This document shows, one piece after another, positions 1 to 7,710 of a DNA stretch of 64,000 nt (within the stretch, counting starts at the first letter, position 1; each line of letters begins with the position of its first letter). The stretch is from NORP240 sp046047495 (GTDB lineage Bacteria > Pseudomonadota > Gammaproteobacteria > Pseudomonadales > Pseudohongiellaceae): positions 83,996-147,995 of the forward strand of contig JBJOHV010000046.1 of assembly GCA_046047495.1 (NCBI GenBank), given 5' to 3'. The position numbers and the translations under genes are program-made. The notes under the pieces are model-generated. The model saw only the letters and a program-made list of their open reading frames with translations. It was not told the origin of the DNA and ran no database searches.

Positions 1-953
1 ATCTGGTAGTGCCAGCGTCGCTCGCCGGTGCTGGCGTCCACCGCCACCAGGCTCTGGCTGAACAGGTTGTCTCCCAGCCGGTGTCCGCCATACATGTCAT
101 TGGTGGAGGAGGAGATGGGCATGTACACCAGGCCCAGTTCCGCATCGGCGCTGAACAGCGACCACACCGGGGCATGGCCGGTGTAGGACCAGGCACGATC
201 CTGCCAGGTGTTGGTGCCGAACTCCCCTTCCTGGGGAATGGTGTGAAAGACCCAGCGCAGCTCGCCGCTGCGCACATCGTAGGCCCGCACGTCACCGCGC
301 AGGGCTTCCTTGTTTGAGAAGGCATCGCTCATGGCCTGGCCGATGACAACCACGTCATTCACCACCACTGGAACACCGCCCCAGCGATAGCGCTCCGCAT
401 CGGGATGCTCCACCTGCAGATTGACCCGGCCACCCTCGCCAAACTCCCCGATGTACTCGCCGGTGGCGGCGTCCAGGGCATAGAGCCAGGTGCCCCGCTG
501 CACCAGGATGCGGGCACTGTTCCCATCACTCCAGTAGGCGGCGCCGCGGGTGACGGAGCCGGGCAGATCCTCCGGGCCAGAGAACAGTTGTTGAACCCAG
601 CGGGTGGTGCCGGTGGCGGCATCGAAGGATTCCACCAGCCCGACCCCGTTGGGAACGTAGCCGGCTCCGTCGATGACGATGGGGGCCGCCACATAGTTGT
701 CGCTGAAGCGTTGTTCCGGATTGATCTGCGTGTAGATGGCATCCAGTGCCGGGCGCCGCCAGACGATCGACAGTTGGTCCACGTTGCCGGCGTTGATCTG
801 GTCCAGGGGCGCATACTTGGTGCTGCCGGTGTCGGCGCTGTACACCGGCCAGTCGCCCGCGGTGGCGCCGGTCTGTGCGAACACGTGCTGGGTGGGCGTC
901 AGGCTGAGCAGAACCAGTGATGCCACTATCGGCAGTCGGTGAATGGCTGTCAT
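1..953 (-). CDS. PQQ-dependent dehydrogenase, C-terminal part outside window
   Basis: The reading frame starts at an ATG (complement of 951-953) and stays open to the window edge, giving about 317 residues of an expected 600-650. Residues 1-26 look like a Sec signal peptide ending in VFAQ. After it come DTGSTKYAPLDQIN and the propeller blocks GSVTRGAAYW and STNDMYGGHRLGDNLF, which match equivalent blocks of the quinoprotein at 23080-24969. The family oxidises sugars or alcohols in the periplasm with pyrroloquinoline quinone and passes electrons to the respiratory chain; the substrate cannot be told. The catalytic region lies beyond the edge. It follows the BNR propeller gene on the same strand after 86 bp and may be co-transcribed with it. 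Confidence 0.9.
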   Translation of the reverse strand, partial: MTAIHRLPIVASLVLLSLTPTQHVFAQTGATAGDWPVYSADTGSTKYAPLDQINAGNVDQLSIVWRRPALDAIYTQINPEQRFSDNYVAAPIVIDGAGYVPNGVGLVESFDAATGTTRWVQQLFSGPEDLPGSVTRGAAYWSDGNSARILVQRGTWLYALDAATGEYIGEFGEGGRVNLQVEHPDAERYRWGGVPVVVNDVVVIGQAMSDAFSNKEALRGDVRAYDVRSGELRWVFHTIPQEGEFGTNTWQDRAWSYTGHAPVWSLFSADAELGLVYMPISSSTNDMYGGHRLGDNLFSQSLVAVDASTGERRWHYQ

Positions 954-1039
954 GATGACCTCCTGAGATCGTTTTCTTATAAGCTGCTGTTATGAGCTGT
1001 GCCGACGAATGCCGCAATAGGGCGGCAAGCCCGCCTTGA

Positions 1040-2191
1040 TCATGGCACCGTAAGGACTTCGATGGAATAAATCTGGGGCAGGTCCCGGGCGATGGAGCGC
1101 CAGTTGCCCCCCTCATCGAAACTGGCCCACACCTGACCATTGGTTGCGCCCAGATAAAGTCCCACCGGCCGGCCCTGATCCGTGGCCATGGCCTGGCGCA
1201 GTACCGTCCACCACGCCTGTTTTTCGGGGAAGCCCTGATCCTGCCGCTCCCAGGAGGATCCGCCATCCCGGGTGCGATACACCGCCGGCCTGCCGCCCGG
1301 ACTGGTGCGTGGCCACAGTCCGGAGCCGTCCATGGGGAACACCCAGGCGGTGTCGACTTCCTGGGGATGCACGACCATGGGAAAGCCGATATCCCCCACG
1401 TCCTTCGGCATGTTGTTGCCGATGCGTTCCCAGCGGTCGGTCCGATGGCGGTCCAGGCGGTAGATGCCGCAGTGGTTCTGGTGATACAGACGGGTGTTTT
1501 CCAGGGGGTGCATGACCACGCAATGGGGATCGTGGCCGTAATCGTATTCGCTGCCGTCGGCCCTGGGCGGATAAAAGTCGATGGCTACACCCTTGTTGAG
1601 CGGTGCCCAGCTGGTGCCTTCGTCCCAGCTTTCGAATATGCCGCCGCTGGACATGCCGATCAGCAGGTGGGCGGGGTTGGTCTGATCCACGATGATGGAG
1701 TGCAGTCGTGGACCGTTGGGGGTGCCATCCTTGTCGCCGCTCCGCCACAGGAAAAAATCCGGATGATTGTTGAGGCCCCTGACTTCCTGCCAGGTGTCAC
1801 CGCCATCCAGGCTCTTGAACAGGCCCTGGGGTGAGGTGCCGGCGTACCAGACTCCCGGCTGGCTCACATGCCCGGGGGTCAACCAGAACACGTGATCCAC
1901 GCTGCGGCTGCCGCCCTCGGCTCCGGCAGGTGCAAACGCGGGGGGTTGGCTTGCCTCGGTCCAGGTCTTGCCCTGATTGCTGCTGCGCAGCACCGTGGGT
2001 CCCAGGTGTCGGCGGGCAACGGCCATCAACCAATGCTCAGGGTTCCGCGGGTCGGCGATGAAGTGATAGACGGCGGACCCCAGCTGCTCCGGGCCCCGAA
2101 TGCTCCAGCGGGAGCGGGTATTGCCGGCACTGATGACCCAGGCACCTATTCGGGTGCCCACCAGCACCTGATAACTCTCCGCCATATGCAT
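1040..2191 (-). CDS. BNR/sialidase-like beta-propeller protein
   Basis: This 383-residue protein is built of propeller repeats with Asp-box-like turns such as SSNQGKTW, SLDGGDTW, SWDEGTSW, TRDGGSSW and SFDEGGNW, spaced as in sialidase/VPS10-type BNR propellers. No obvious signal peptide is seen, so it may be cytoplasmic. No sialidase arginine triad can be recognised, so a catalytic role should not be assumed; the family often acts as a binding or photosystem-assembly-like scaffold. The start at 2191 is preferred because AAGGA lies about 5 bases upstream; an in-frame ATG at 2185 is the alternative. It is divergent from the GST gene and upstream of the truncated PQQ dehydrogenase on the same strand. 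Confidence 0.8.
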   Translation of the reverse strand: MHMAESYQVLVGTRIGAWVISAGNTRSRWSIRGPEQLGSAVYHFIADPRNPEHWLMAVARRHLGPTVLRSSNQGKTWTEASQPPAFAPAGAEGGSRSVDHVFWLTPGHVSQPGVWYAGTSPQGLFKSLDGGDTWQEVRGLNNHPDFFLWRSGDKDGTPNGPRLHSIIVDQTNPAHLLIGMSSGGIFESWDEGTSWAPLNKGVAIDFYPPRADGSEYDYGHDPHCVVMHPLENTRLYHQNHCGIYRLDRHRTDRWERIGNNMPKDVGDIGFPMVVHPQEVDTAWVFPMDGSGLWPRTSPGGRPAVYRTRDGGSSWERQDQGFPEKQAWWTVLRQAMATDQGRPVGLYLGATNGQVWASFDEGGNWRSIARDLPQIYSIEVLTVP

Positions 2192-2346
2192 CCGAATCCT
2201 TGTTGTTTTTGTGCGGTCGTTTCGAGACTATCGGGTCGGAGATGGTAGAGTAAACCCCCGGGCTTGGATAGGGCGGCGCCAAACGGGCGAAGCGGGGGAG
2301 TTTTCTATACAATGGCCGGCCACACCAAGCGCGGGGGACGCAGGGC

Positions 2347-2979
2347 ATGATAATCGATCTATACACCTGGAGTACGCCCAACGGCCGCAAGGTCTCCATC
2401 ATGCTGGAGGAAACCGGCCTGCCTTATGGTGTGCTGCCGATCGATATCTACAAGGGCGACCAGTTCAAGCCGTCCTTTGCCCGTATCAGTCCCTACAACA
2501 AAATTCCCGCCATCGTGGATCATCAGGAATCCGTGACCCTCATCGAGTCCGGCGCCATCCTCATGTACCTGGCGATGAAAACCGGCAAGTTTCTCAGCAA
2601 GGTGGGCACCTCCCAGTACTGGGACGAGATGCAATGGCTGATGTTTCAGATAGGTAATGTGGGGCCCATGCTGGGGCAGTGCCACCACTTCGCCAAATTC
2701 AATCCCGGCAAGGCGCCCTATGCGGAGGAACGTTATCTGCTGGAAACCCGGCGAATTTACGGTGTCCTGGAAAAGCGTCTTGCCGGTCGCGATTTCCTGG
2801 CCCGGGATTATTCCATCGCCGACATCGCGACCTGGCCCTGGGTGGCCCGCTTCGAATACCACCGGGTGGATCTCCACGATTTTCCCAATGTGATGCGCTG
2901 GTATCTCGCCCTGGCGGAGCGGCCGGCGGTGCAGCGGGGCTACAAAGTTCCCGAGGACCTGCCCATACCGATGCCGTAG
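2347..2979 (+). CDS. Glutathione S-transferase, Nu-class (YfcG/YghU-like)
   Basis: A 210-residue protein of typical GST length. The thioredoxin-like N-terminal domain carries TPNGRKV at residues 10-16, the Thr-Pro-Asn-Gly glutathione site of YfcG-type enzymes. It then has NKIPAIVD with the cis-proline and ESGAILMYL for gamma-glutamyl binding. The C-terminal half is the usual helical domain with YSIADIATWPW, the N-capping-box region. YfcG-like enzymes reduce disulfides using two glutathiones, so a thiol/disulfide or organic-peroxide role is likely. The gene is followed directly by the tRNA-Pro promoter, whose -35 lies 7 bp past the stop. Confidence 0.9.
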   Translation: MIIDLYTWSTPNGRKVSIMLEETGLPYGVLPIDIYKGDQFKPSFARISPYNKIPAIVDHQESVTLIESGAILMYLAMKTGKFLSKVGTSQYWDEMQWLMFQIGNVGPMLGQCHHFAKFNPGKAPYAEERYLLETRRIYGVLEKRLAGRDFLARDYSIADIATWPWVARFEYHRVDLHDFPNVMRWYLALAERPAVQRGYKVPEDLPIPMP

Positions 2980-2985
2980 TGGTGC

Positions 2986-3014
2986 TTTACTTCTGGGCCG
3001 TTCTTCTTTAATGT
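2986..3014 (+). promoter_or_regulatory. Candidate sigma-70 promoter of tRNA-Pro
   Basis: A -35 TTTACT (2986-2991), a 17-bp spacer and a -10 TAATGT (3009-3014) sit 10 bp before the first tRNA base. Spacing is ideal and both hexamers are close to consensus. Assignment is by inspection only. Confidence 0.55.
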
Positions 3015-3024
3015 TCGCCGTCTT

Positions 3025-3101
3025 CGGGGTGTAGCTCAGCCTGGTAGAGCACTGTCTTCGGGAGGCAGGGGCCGGAGGTTCAAATCCTCTCACCCCGACC
3101 A
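3025..3101 (+). tRNA. proK: tRNA-Pro(CGG)
   Basis: The 77-nt sequence folds as a cloverleaf. The acceptor CGGGGTG (3025-3031) pairs with CACCCCG (3091-3097), followed by A and an encoded CCA (3099-3101). The anticodon stem CTGTC/GGCAG holds the 7-nt loop TTCGGGA with anticodon CGG. The T arm contains GGTTCAAATCC. Overall it resembles E. coli proK, including a C at position 1. It reads proline codon CCG, a common codon in GC-rich genomes. Confidence 0.96.
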
Positions 3102-3150
3102 TTTCGGCCCGCCATCCAGACCCCAGGCAACCACTGTTCGGATCGACCTG

Positions 3151-3972
3151 ATGGCTCTTCCTGCCAGACAAACCAGTGTGGCACTGCTCCTTTCTTTGGT
3201 GGTGATCGCGGCGTTTGTCCTGTTGGTACAGGGTGGGCCACCGCCTCGGCAGGATGCTGCGGATGTGGCACCCGGTCAGTTCCTGCCCATCAATGACCCG
3301 ACCCTGTTTGCCCCCGCAACCCAGCCCGTCACCACGACCGAGTTGCCCGTCAGTGCTCCCCAGCCGGTGACCGTGCCTCTGCAGGAGCTATTTGCCTTTT
3401 CCGCACCTCCCACATCACTCACGGACCAACTGGCCCGGGAAGTGGATAGCATCTACGGGGAATTTCTGGCCACCCTGGATGCCGCCAGCGGGCAGCGGGA
3501 TGGGGTGCGGGATGCCCTGATTGCCAGCCTGGAAGCCCAGCGCGGCGGGGCGGATCTGCAGAATCCCTGGCAACAGGCCACCGCGCTGGCCAACTGGCTC
3601 AGTGCCGACGAGCTGGCCACCCTGGCGGAAACCCGGCAGCAGCAGGCCTTCGCCCGTTTCGTTCAGGTGCAGGAACCCCAACTGCTGTTGCTGGCACCCC
3701 AACTCGATACCGCAACCCGGCAGCAGGTGCTGGGTGTGCTGTTTGCCGAAATGCCGTCACTGGATGGGGACTTCAGTCTCGCTTCAGGCACGGTGACCGC
3801 CGCCGGTGCCCCGTCCCTGCCGGACTATCTGCAGGCCCAGCGGGATGCCGTGGATCGGGCCCGGCAGATTCTCAACAATACCCTTGCGCCCGATGTGATC
3901 CGTCAGGTGGAGCCCTACCTGCAGTCCCTGACCGCCGGTGTCGACACGGCCGCCAGAATTTTTTCCAACTGA
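3151..3972 (+). CDS. Membrane-anchored hypothetical protein, helical periplasmic domain
   Basis: I do not recognise the family. The 273-residue protein has one N-terminal hydrophobic segment (about residues 8-27) after a short basic start, a Pro/Thr-rich linker to about residue 80, then a mostly helical, Gln/Ala/Leu-rich domain to the end. This suggests a single-pass inner-membrane protein or one with an uncleaved signal, facing the periplasm. It lies between tRNA-Pro and PEP carboxylase on the same strand with 181 bp to the next start. Codon use matches its neighbours. No catalytic motif is visible. Confidence 0.7.
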   Translation: MALPARQTSVALLLSLVVIAAFVLLVQGGPPPRQDAADVAPGQFLPINDPTLFAPATQPVTTTELPVSAPQPVTVPLQELFAFSAPPTSLTDQLAREVDSIYGEFLATLDAASGQRDGVRDALIASLEAQRGGADLQNPWQQATALANWLSADELATLAETRQQQAFARFVQVQEPQLLLLAPQLDTATRQQVLGVLFAEMPSLDGDFSLASGTVTAAGAPSLPDYLQAQRDAVDRARQILNNTLAPDVIRQVEPYLQSLTAGVDTAARIFSN

Positions 3973-4097
3973 CTACCGGCCAACCGGTTCAGCCGGCGCC
4001 TGTCCAGCAGGTCGTTGAGCCCGACCCTGCCGAACACGTTGAGGGTATCCAGGTTGAACATATCCACGGCCGCCCGCTTCCCAATGCCGGGCACCCC

Positions 4098-4125
4098 ATG
4101 ACAGCAGATTCTTTTGACGTACAAT
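4098..4125 (+). promoter_or_regulatory. Candidate promoter of ppc
   Basis: ATGACA (4098-4103), a 16-bp spacer and TACAAT (4120-4125) form a good sigma-70-like pair 29 bp before the preferred ppc start at 4154. No operator is obvious around it. Confidence 0.4.
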
Positions 4126-4153
4126 GACGGCTGATTCCTGCAGAAGCGTTCCC

Positions 4154-6730
4154 ATGTCCGATGCCCTCAGTAAAACCTTCGATGAGCTGATTGCCCTCAA
4201 TTTCCAGCTCTACAATGGCCTGTTCCTCACCTTGCCTCTGGATGCCGTGGAGCAGACCGGCTTGTTGCTGCCGCTGTTGGAGGCGGATTGCGAGCGGGGT
4301 CTGCAGGCCGGCAAAGACCCGACCGCCATCATCGACGGTTTTTTCGCCACCCACAAATCCCATTTCACCGAACAGCAGCGCATCGCCTTCCTGTTCAAGA
4401 TCATTCAGTACGTGGAGCGCCAGGTGGTATTGATCGACGCGCTGGAGGACGCGGCCTACAGCAAGATGCATCAGGTGGAAAAACTGAACGTGCTGCGCCA
4501 GCTGACAGACCGGGTCAGGACGGACAATCTGCAGCCGCGCTTTTCCGACGTGCTGCGCAGTTTCGGCATCCGGGTCACCCTCACGGCCCATCCTACCCAG
4601 TTCTATCCCGGCCAGGTGCTGGCCATCATCAATGACCTGACCCGGGCCATCGCCGATGGCGACACGCCGGTGATCCGCGACCTGCTGCAGCAGCTGGGCA
4701 ACACCCCGTTCTTCCGCAAGGAGAAGCCCTCACCCTATGACGAGGCCGTGCTGCTGACCTGGTACCTGGGCAATATCTTCTATCCCGTCATGGGACGCAT
4801 CGTGGACAAGCTGGCGGAGCAGTACCGCGACGAGATCCGCAACAACCGCCGCATCATGGCCATCGGCTTCTGGCCCGGCGGCGACCGGGACGGCAATCCC
4901 TTCGTCACCGTCGATACCACCCGCCGGGTGGCGGCCAAGCTGCGCTATACCATCGCCGGCTGTTATCACCGGGACATCCGTGAACTGAAGCGGCGGCTGA
5001 CCTTCGCCGGCATATACGAAACCCTGGACGGCATCGAGAAACAGTTGCACCTGGAACTGTCGGAGCACAGCCCGGTGTATTCCCTCACGGCGGACGGACT
5101 GATTGCCACGCTGGAGGACATCGAAGCCACCCTGGTGGAGCGCCACCAGTCCCTGTTCGTCAACCGGCTGCGCTCCTTCCGGCGCAAGGTGAGCCTGTTC
5201 GGCTTTTATTTCGCCAGCCTGGACATCCGCCAGGACAGCCGGGTCATCCGCAGGACCCTGGATGAGTTGCTGGCGGCCAATGCCGATCTGCTGCCCCTGG
5301 ACCTAGATGGCCGGTCAGAGGTGCAGCAACTGGATGCTCTGCTGGGGATAACCGGCGAGGTGGACATCGCCCGCTTCTCCGATCCGGTGTTTCACGACAC
5401 CCTGGAATCCTTCGGTGTGATCCGGGAAATACAGGCCCTGAACGGCGAGCAGGGCTGTCATCGTTACATCATCAGCAATTGCCACGGCCCGGTGGACATG
5501 GCCCGTGCCTTCGCCCTGTTCAAATTATGCGGCTGGCAGCACTATGAACTGACGGTGGACATCGTACCGTTATTCGAATCCATCGAGGACCTGCGCCGGG
5601 CCGGCGAGTACATGGGGCAGATCTACACCCACCCGCTGTACCGCCGGCATCTTGAGCGCCGCGGCAACCGCCAGACCATCATGCTCGGCTTTTCCGACGG
5701 CACCAAGGATGGTGGCTACCTGATGGCAAACTGGGGCATTTACCGAGCCAAGGAGGACCTCACTGCCGTGTCCCGTGCGCACGGCATCGAGGTGATCTTT
5801 TTCGATGGCCGCGGCGGTCCGCCGGCCCGGGGTGGCGGCAACACCTATCTGTTCTACGCGGCGCTGGGCAAGCGCATCGAGAGCAACCAGATCCAGATGA
5901 CGGTGCAGGGCCAGACTGTCAGTTCACACTATGGCGTGCGCCAGGCGGCGGAACACAATCTGAGTCTGCTGCTGGCGGCGGGCCTGGAAAACAACGTGTA
6001 TGACCGGCCGGAGCGGGAGCTCACGGAAGATCAGCGCCAGGTGATTCAGACCCTGGCGGAAACCAGCTATGCCACCTACCAGGCCTTCAAGCAGCACGAA
6101 CTGTTTCTGCCCTACCTGGAGGAGATCAGCACCCTCAATTATTACAACCAGGCCAATATCGGCAGCCGTCCGGCCAAGCGCGGCAGTGCCGCCACATTGC
6201 GTTTCGAGGATCTGCGCGCCATTCCCTTCGTTGGCGCCTGGGCCCAGATGAAACAGAACGTGCCGGGTTATTTCGGTTTGGGATCCGCGCTGAAAGCCAT
6301 GGCGGATGCCGGACGGCTGGAGGATTGCCGCGCGCTGTACCGGGAGTCGGGTTTCTTCCGCGCACTCATCTCCAACAGCATGCAGAATCTGGCCAAGTCC
6401 AATTTCAATCTCACCCGCTACCTGGAAAAGGACCCCCGTTTCGGCCGCTTCTGGCGCCTGATTCATGACGAGTTTCAACTCACCCGGGAGATGGTGCTGA
6501 AGGTGTCCGGCCAGGCCATGCTGATGGAGGACAATCCCCGTGCCCGGATGAGCATCGAGTTGCGGGAAAGGGTGGTGCTGCCGCTGTTGATCATTCAGCA
6601 GTTTGCGCTGATGAAGATCCAGGCCGCCCGCCGCGCGGACGACGATGCAGGCGCTTACCAGGAGGATTATGAAAAGATGGTGGTACGGTCCCTGTACGGC
6701 AACATCAACGCCTCCCGCAATTCGGCCTGA
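4154..6730 (+). CDS. ppc: Phosphoenolpyruvate carboxylase
   Basis: PEP carboxylase forms oxaloacetate from PEP and bicarbonate, refilling the TCA cycle. The 858-residue length fits. The catalytic histidine lies in TLTAHPTQ (His146; usual motif TAHPTE), followed by GFWPGGDRDGNP, MLGFSDGTKDGG (usual GYSDSGKDAG) and the glycine-rich DGRGGPPARGGG loop near residues 551-562. These variants place it in the divergent bacterial subgroup rather than with the E. coli enzyme. The C-terminus RNSA replaces the usual RNTG but keeps the Asn. The ATG at 4154 (MSDALSK) is preferred over an upstream ATG at 4124, which would overlap the -10 box. It converges with the DUF302 gene with no gap. Confidence 0.95.
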   Translation: MSDALSKTFDELIALNFQLYNGLFLTLPLDAVEQTGLLLPLLEADCERGLQAGKDPTAIIDGFFATHKSHFTEQQRIAFLFKIIQYVERQVVLIDALEDAAYSKMHQVEKLNVLRQLTDRVRTDNLQPRFSDVLRSFGIRVTLTAHPTQFYPGQVLAIINDLTRAIADGDTPVIRDLLQQLGNTPFFRKEKPSPYDEAVLLTWYLGNIFYPVMGRIVDKLAEQYRDEIRNNRRIMAIGFWPGGDRDGNPFVTVDTTRRVAAKLRYTIAGCYHRDIRELKRRLTFAGIYETLDGIEKQLHLELSEHSPVYSLTADGLIATLEDIEATLVERHQSLFVNRLRSFRRKVSLFGFYFASLDIRQDSRVIRRTLDELLAANADLLPLDLDGRSEVQQLDALLGITGEVDIARFSDPVFHDTLESFGVIREIQALNGEQGCHRYIISNCHGPVDMARAFALFKLCGWQHYELTVDIVPLFESIEDLRRAGEYMGQIYTHPLYRRHLERRGNRQTIMLGFSDGTKDGGYLMANWGIYRAKEDLTAVSRAHGIEVIFFDGRGGPPARGGGNTYLFYAALGKRIESNQIQMTVQGQTVSSHYGVRQAAEHNLSLLLAAGLENNVYDRPERELTEDQRQVIQTLAETSYATYQAFKQHELFLPYLEEISTLNYYNQANIGSRPAKRGSAATLRFEDLRAIPFVGAWAQMKQNVPGYFGLGSALKAMADAGRLEDCRALYRESGFFRALISNSMQNLAKSNFNLTRYLEKDPRFGRFWRLIHDEFQLTREMVLKVSGQAMLMEDNPRARMSIELRERVVLPLLIIQQFALMKIQAARRADDDAGAYQEDYEKMVVRSLYGNINASRNSA

Positions 6731-7114
6731 TCACACCGCTTCATCCACCATTATGCGGGTCACCGCATCCACTTCTCCGGCCACTGCCCTGAGGGCGGGA
6801 TCGTCGGACAGGGAGGCCAGCATGGCCTCGGGACGGATCAGCCCGATGCGGGTGCGCTGCTGATCGGTGAACACCGAGATGCGGCAGGGCAGGGCCATGT
6901 TGAGACGCATGTCCGATGCCAGCACCTTGGCGGCTTGCTGGGGATTGCACACTTCGAAGACCTTGCACTGTTCCTTGAAATCCACCCCTTTGCTGCGCAG
7001 GGTGTTGCCCAGGTCGTGGATGTGCAGCACGCCGAAGCCGTGACGCTTCACGGCTTCCTGCAGGTCCGTGACTGCCTGATCGAACGATTTGTCGGAATCC
7101 AGAATGTAATACAT
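6731..7114 (-). CDS. DUF302 family protein
   Basis: The 127-residue product starts MYYILDSDKSFDQAV and contains FGVLHIHDLG, FEVCNPQQAAKVL and LPCRISVF, the hallmarks of DUF302. This small alpha/beta domain is often found near redox or metal genes; its biochemical role is unsettled. The start at 7114 is chosen because AAGAGGAC lies upstream at good spacing; a longer frame to 7153 has no ribosome site. The stop is adjacent to the end of ppc, so the two genes converge with no spacer. It follows the gene at 7158-7706 on the same strand after 43 bp. Confidence 0.85.
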   Translation of the reverse strand: MYYILDSDKSFDQAVTDLQEAVKRHGFGVLHIHDLGNTLRSKGVDFKEQCKVFEVCNPQQAAKVLASDMRLNMALPCRISVFTDQQRTRIGLIRPEAMLASLSDDPALRAVAGEVDAVTRIMVDEAV

Positions 7115-7157
7115 GGCACGATGTCCTCTTGGGTCGGTGGCGGATTCTGCCACAGGG

Positions 7158-7706
7158 TCACTCCTTGCCGAAGTGCCTGGCGCGTTCCTGCTCGAAGTTG
7201 GCTTTCAGTTCGGCAATTTTCCGCAGGGATTGCAGATAGTCGGGATGCTCCGTGGCAATGCGCAGCATCTCCTCGCTGAGCAGCTCGAAATCCGGCGCGG
7301 CTTTCGCCCGCAATTCGCTGTCGGATTCCAGGGTGTCCATGGCATTGCCCAGCAGCACCGGGTCAATGCCGTCATTGGACCAGGCGCTGCGGATCTCCGC
7401 CAGGGCATTGCGGTTGCTGCTGGTGCGCAGTTTCGAGAAGAACACCGGTTCGCATTGCCTCGCGCTGATGTGGGAATTGCTCTTGCGCACGATCCGGCAT
7501 TTGATGTCCATGTCGTCGTTGCTGTTCAGGTCATTGAACAGGCGATACAGGTTGTCCTCCTCCCGTTCGATCTCATGACGCAGACCGATCAGTGTCTTTT
7601 CACCCACAACAGTGATCTCCTCGATGGGCACGGGTCGCTCCTGTGCCCAGGCTGTCACGCCCGAAGTCAGGAGCAGGAGGGACACTAACCGTGGTGTGAT
7701 GGTCAT
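7158..7706 (-). CDS. Exported hypothetical protein, 182 aa
   Basis: The protein has a clear Sec signal peptide (residues 1-22, ending AWAQ), then IEEITVVGEKTLIGLR. That segment resembles the conserved start of a periplasmic family seen beside other gammaproteobacterial genes and is also reminiscent of a TonB-box-like sequence. The rest is charged and helical, with two Cys (one in KCRIVRKS, one in RQCEPVFF) that could form a disulfide. Function is unknown. It starts 4 bp after the AsmA stop and is almost certainly co-transcribed with that gene. Confidence 0.75.
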   Translation of the reverse strand: MTITPRLVSLLLLTSGVTAWAQERPVPIEEITVVGEKTLIGLRHEIEREEDNLYRLFNDLNSNDDMDIKCRIVRKSNSHISARQCEPVFFSKLRTSSNRNALAEIRSAWSNDGIDPVLLGNAMDTLESDSELRAKAAPDFELLSEEMLRIATEHPDYLQSLRKIAELKANFEQERARHFGKE

Positions 7707-7710
7707 GGGC

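Noticed and set aside
3915..4124. Reverse frame with GVPGIGKRAAVD, resembling a helix-hairpin-helix motif, overlapping the end of the 3151 gene
   Set aside because: Only about 45 residues look ordered, there is no start signal and no family match; likely chance or an unrecognisable remnant.
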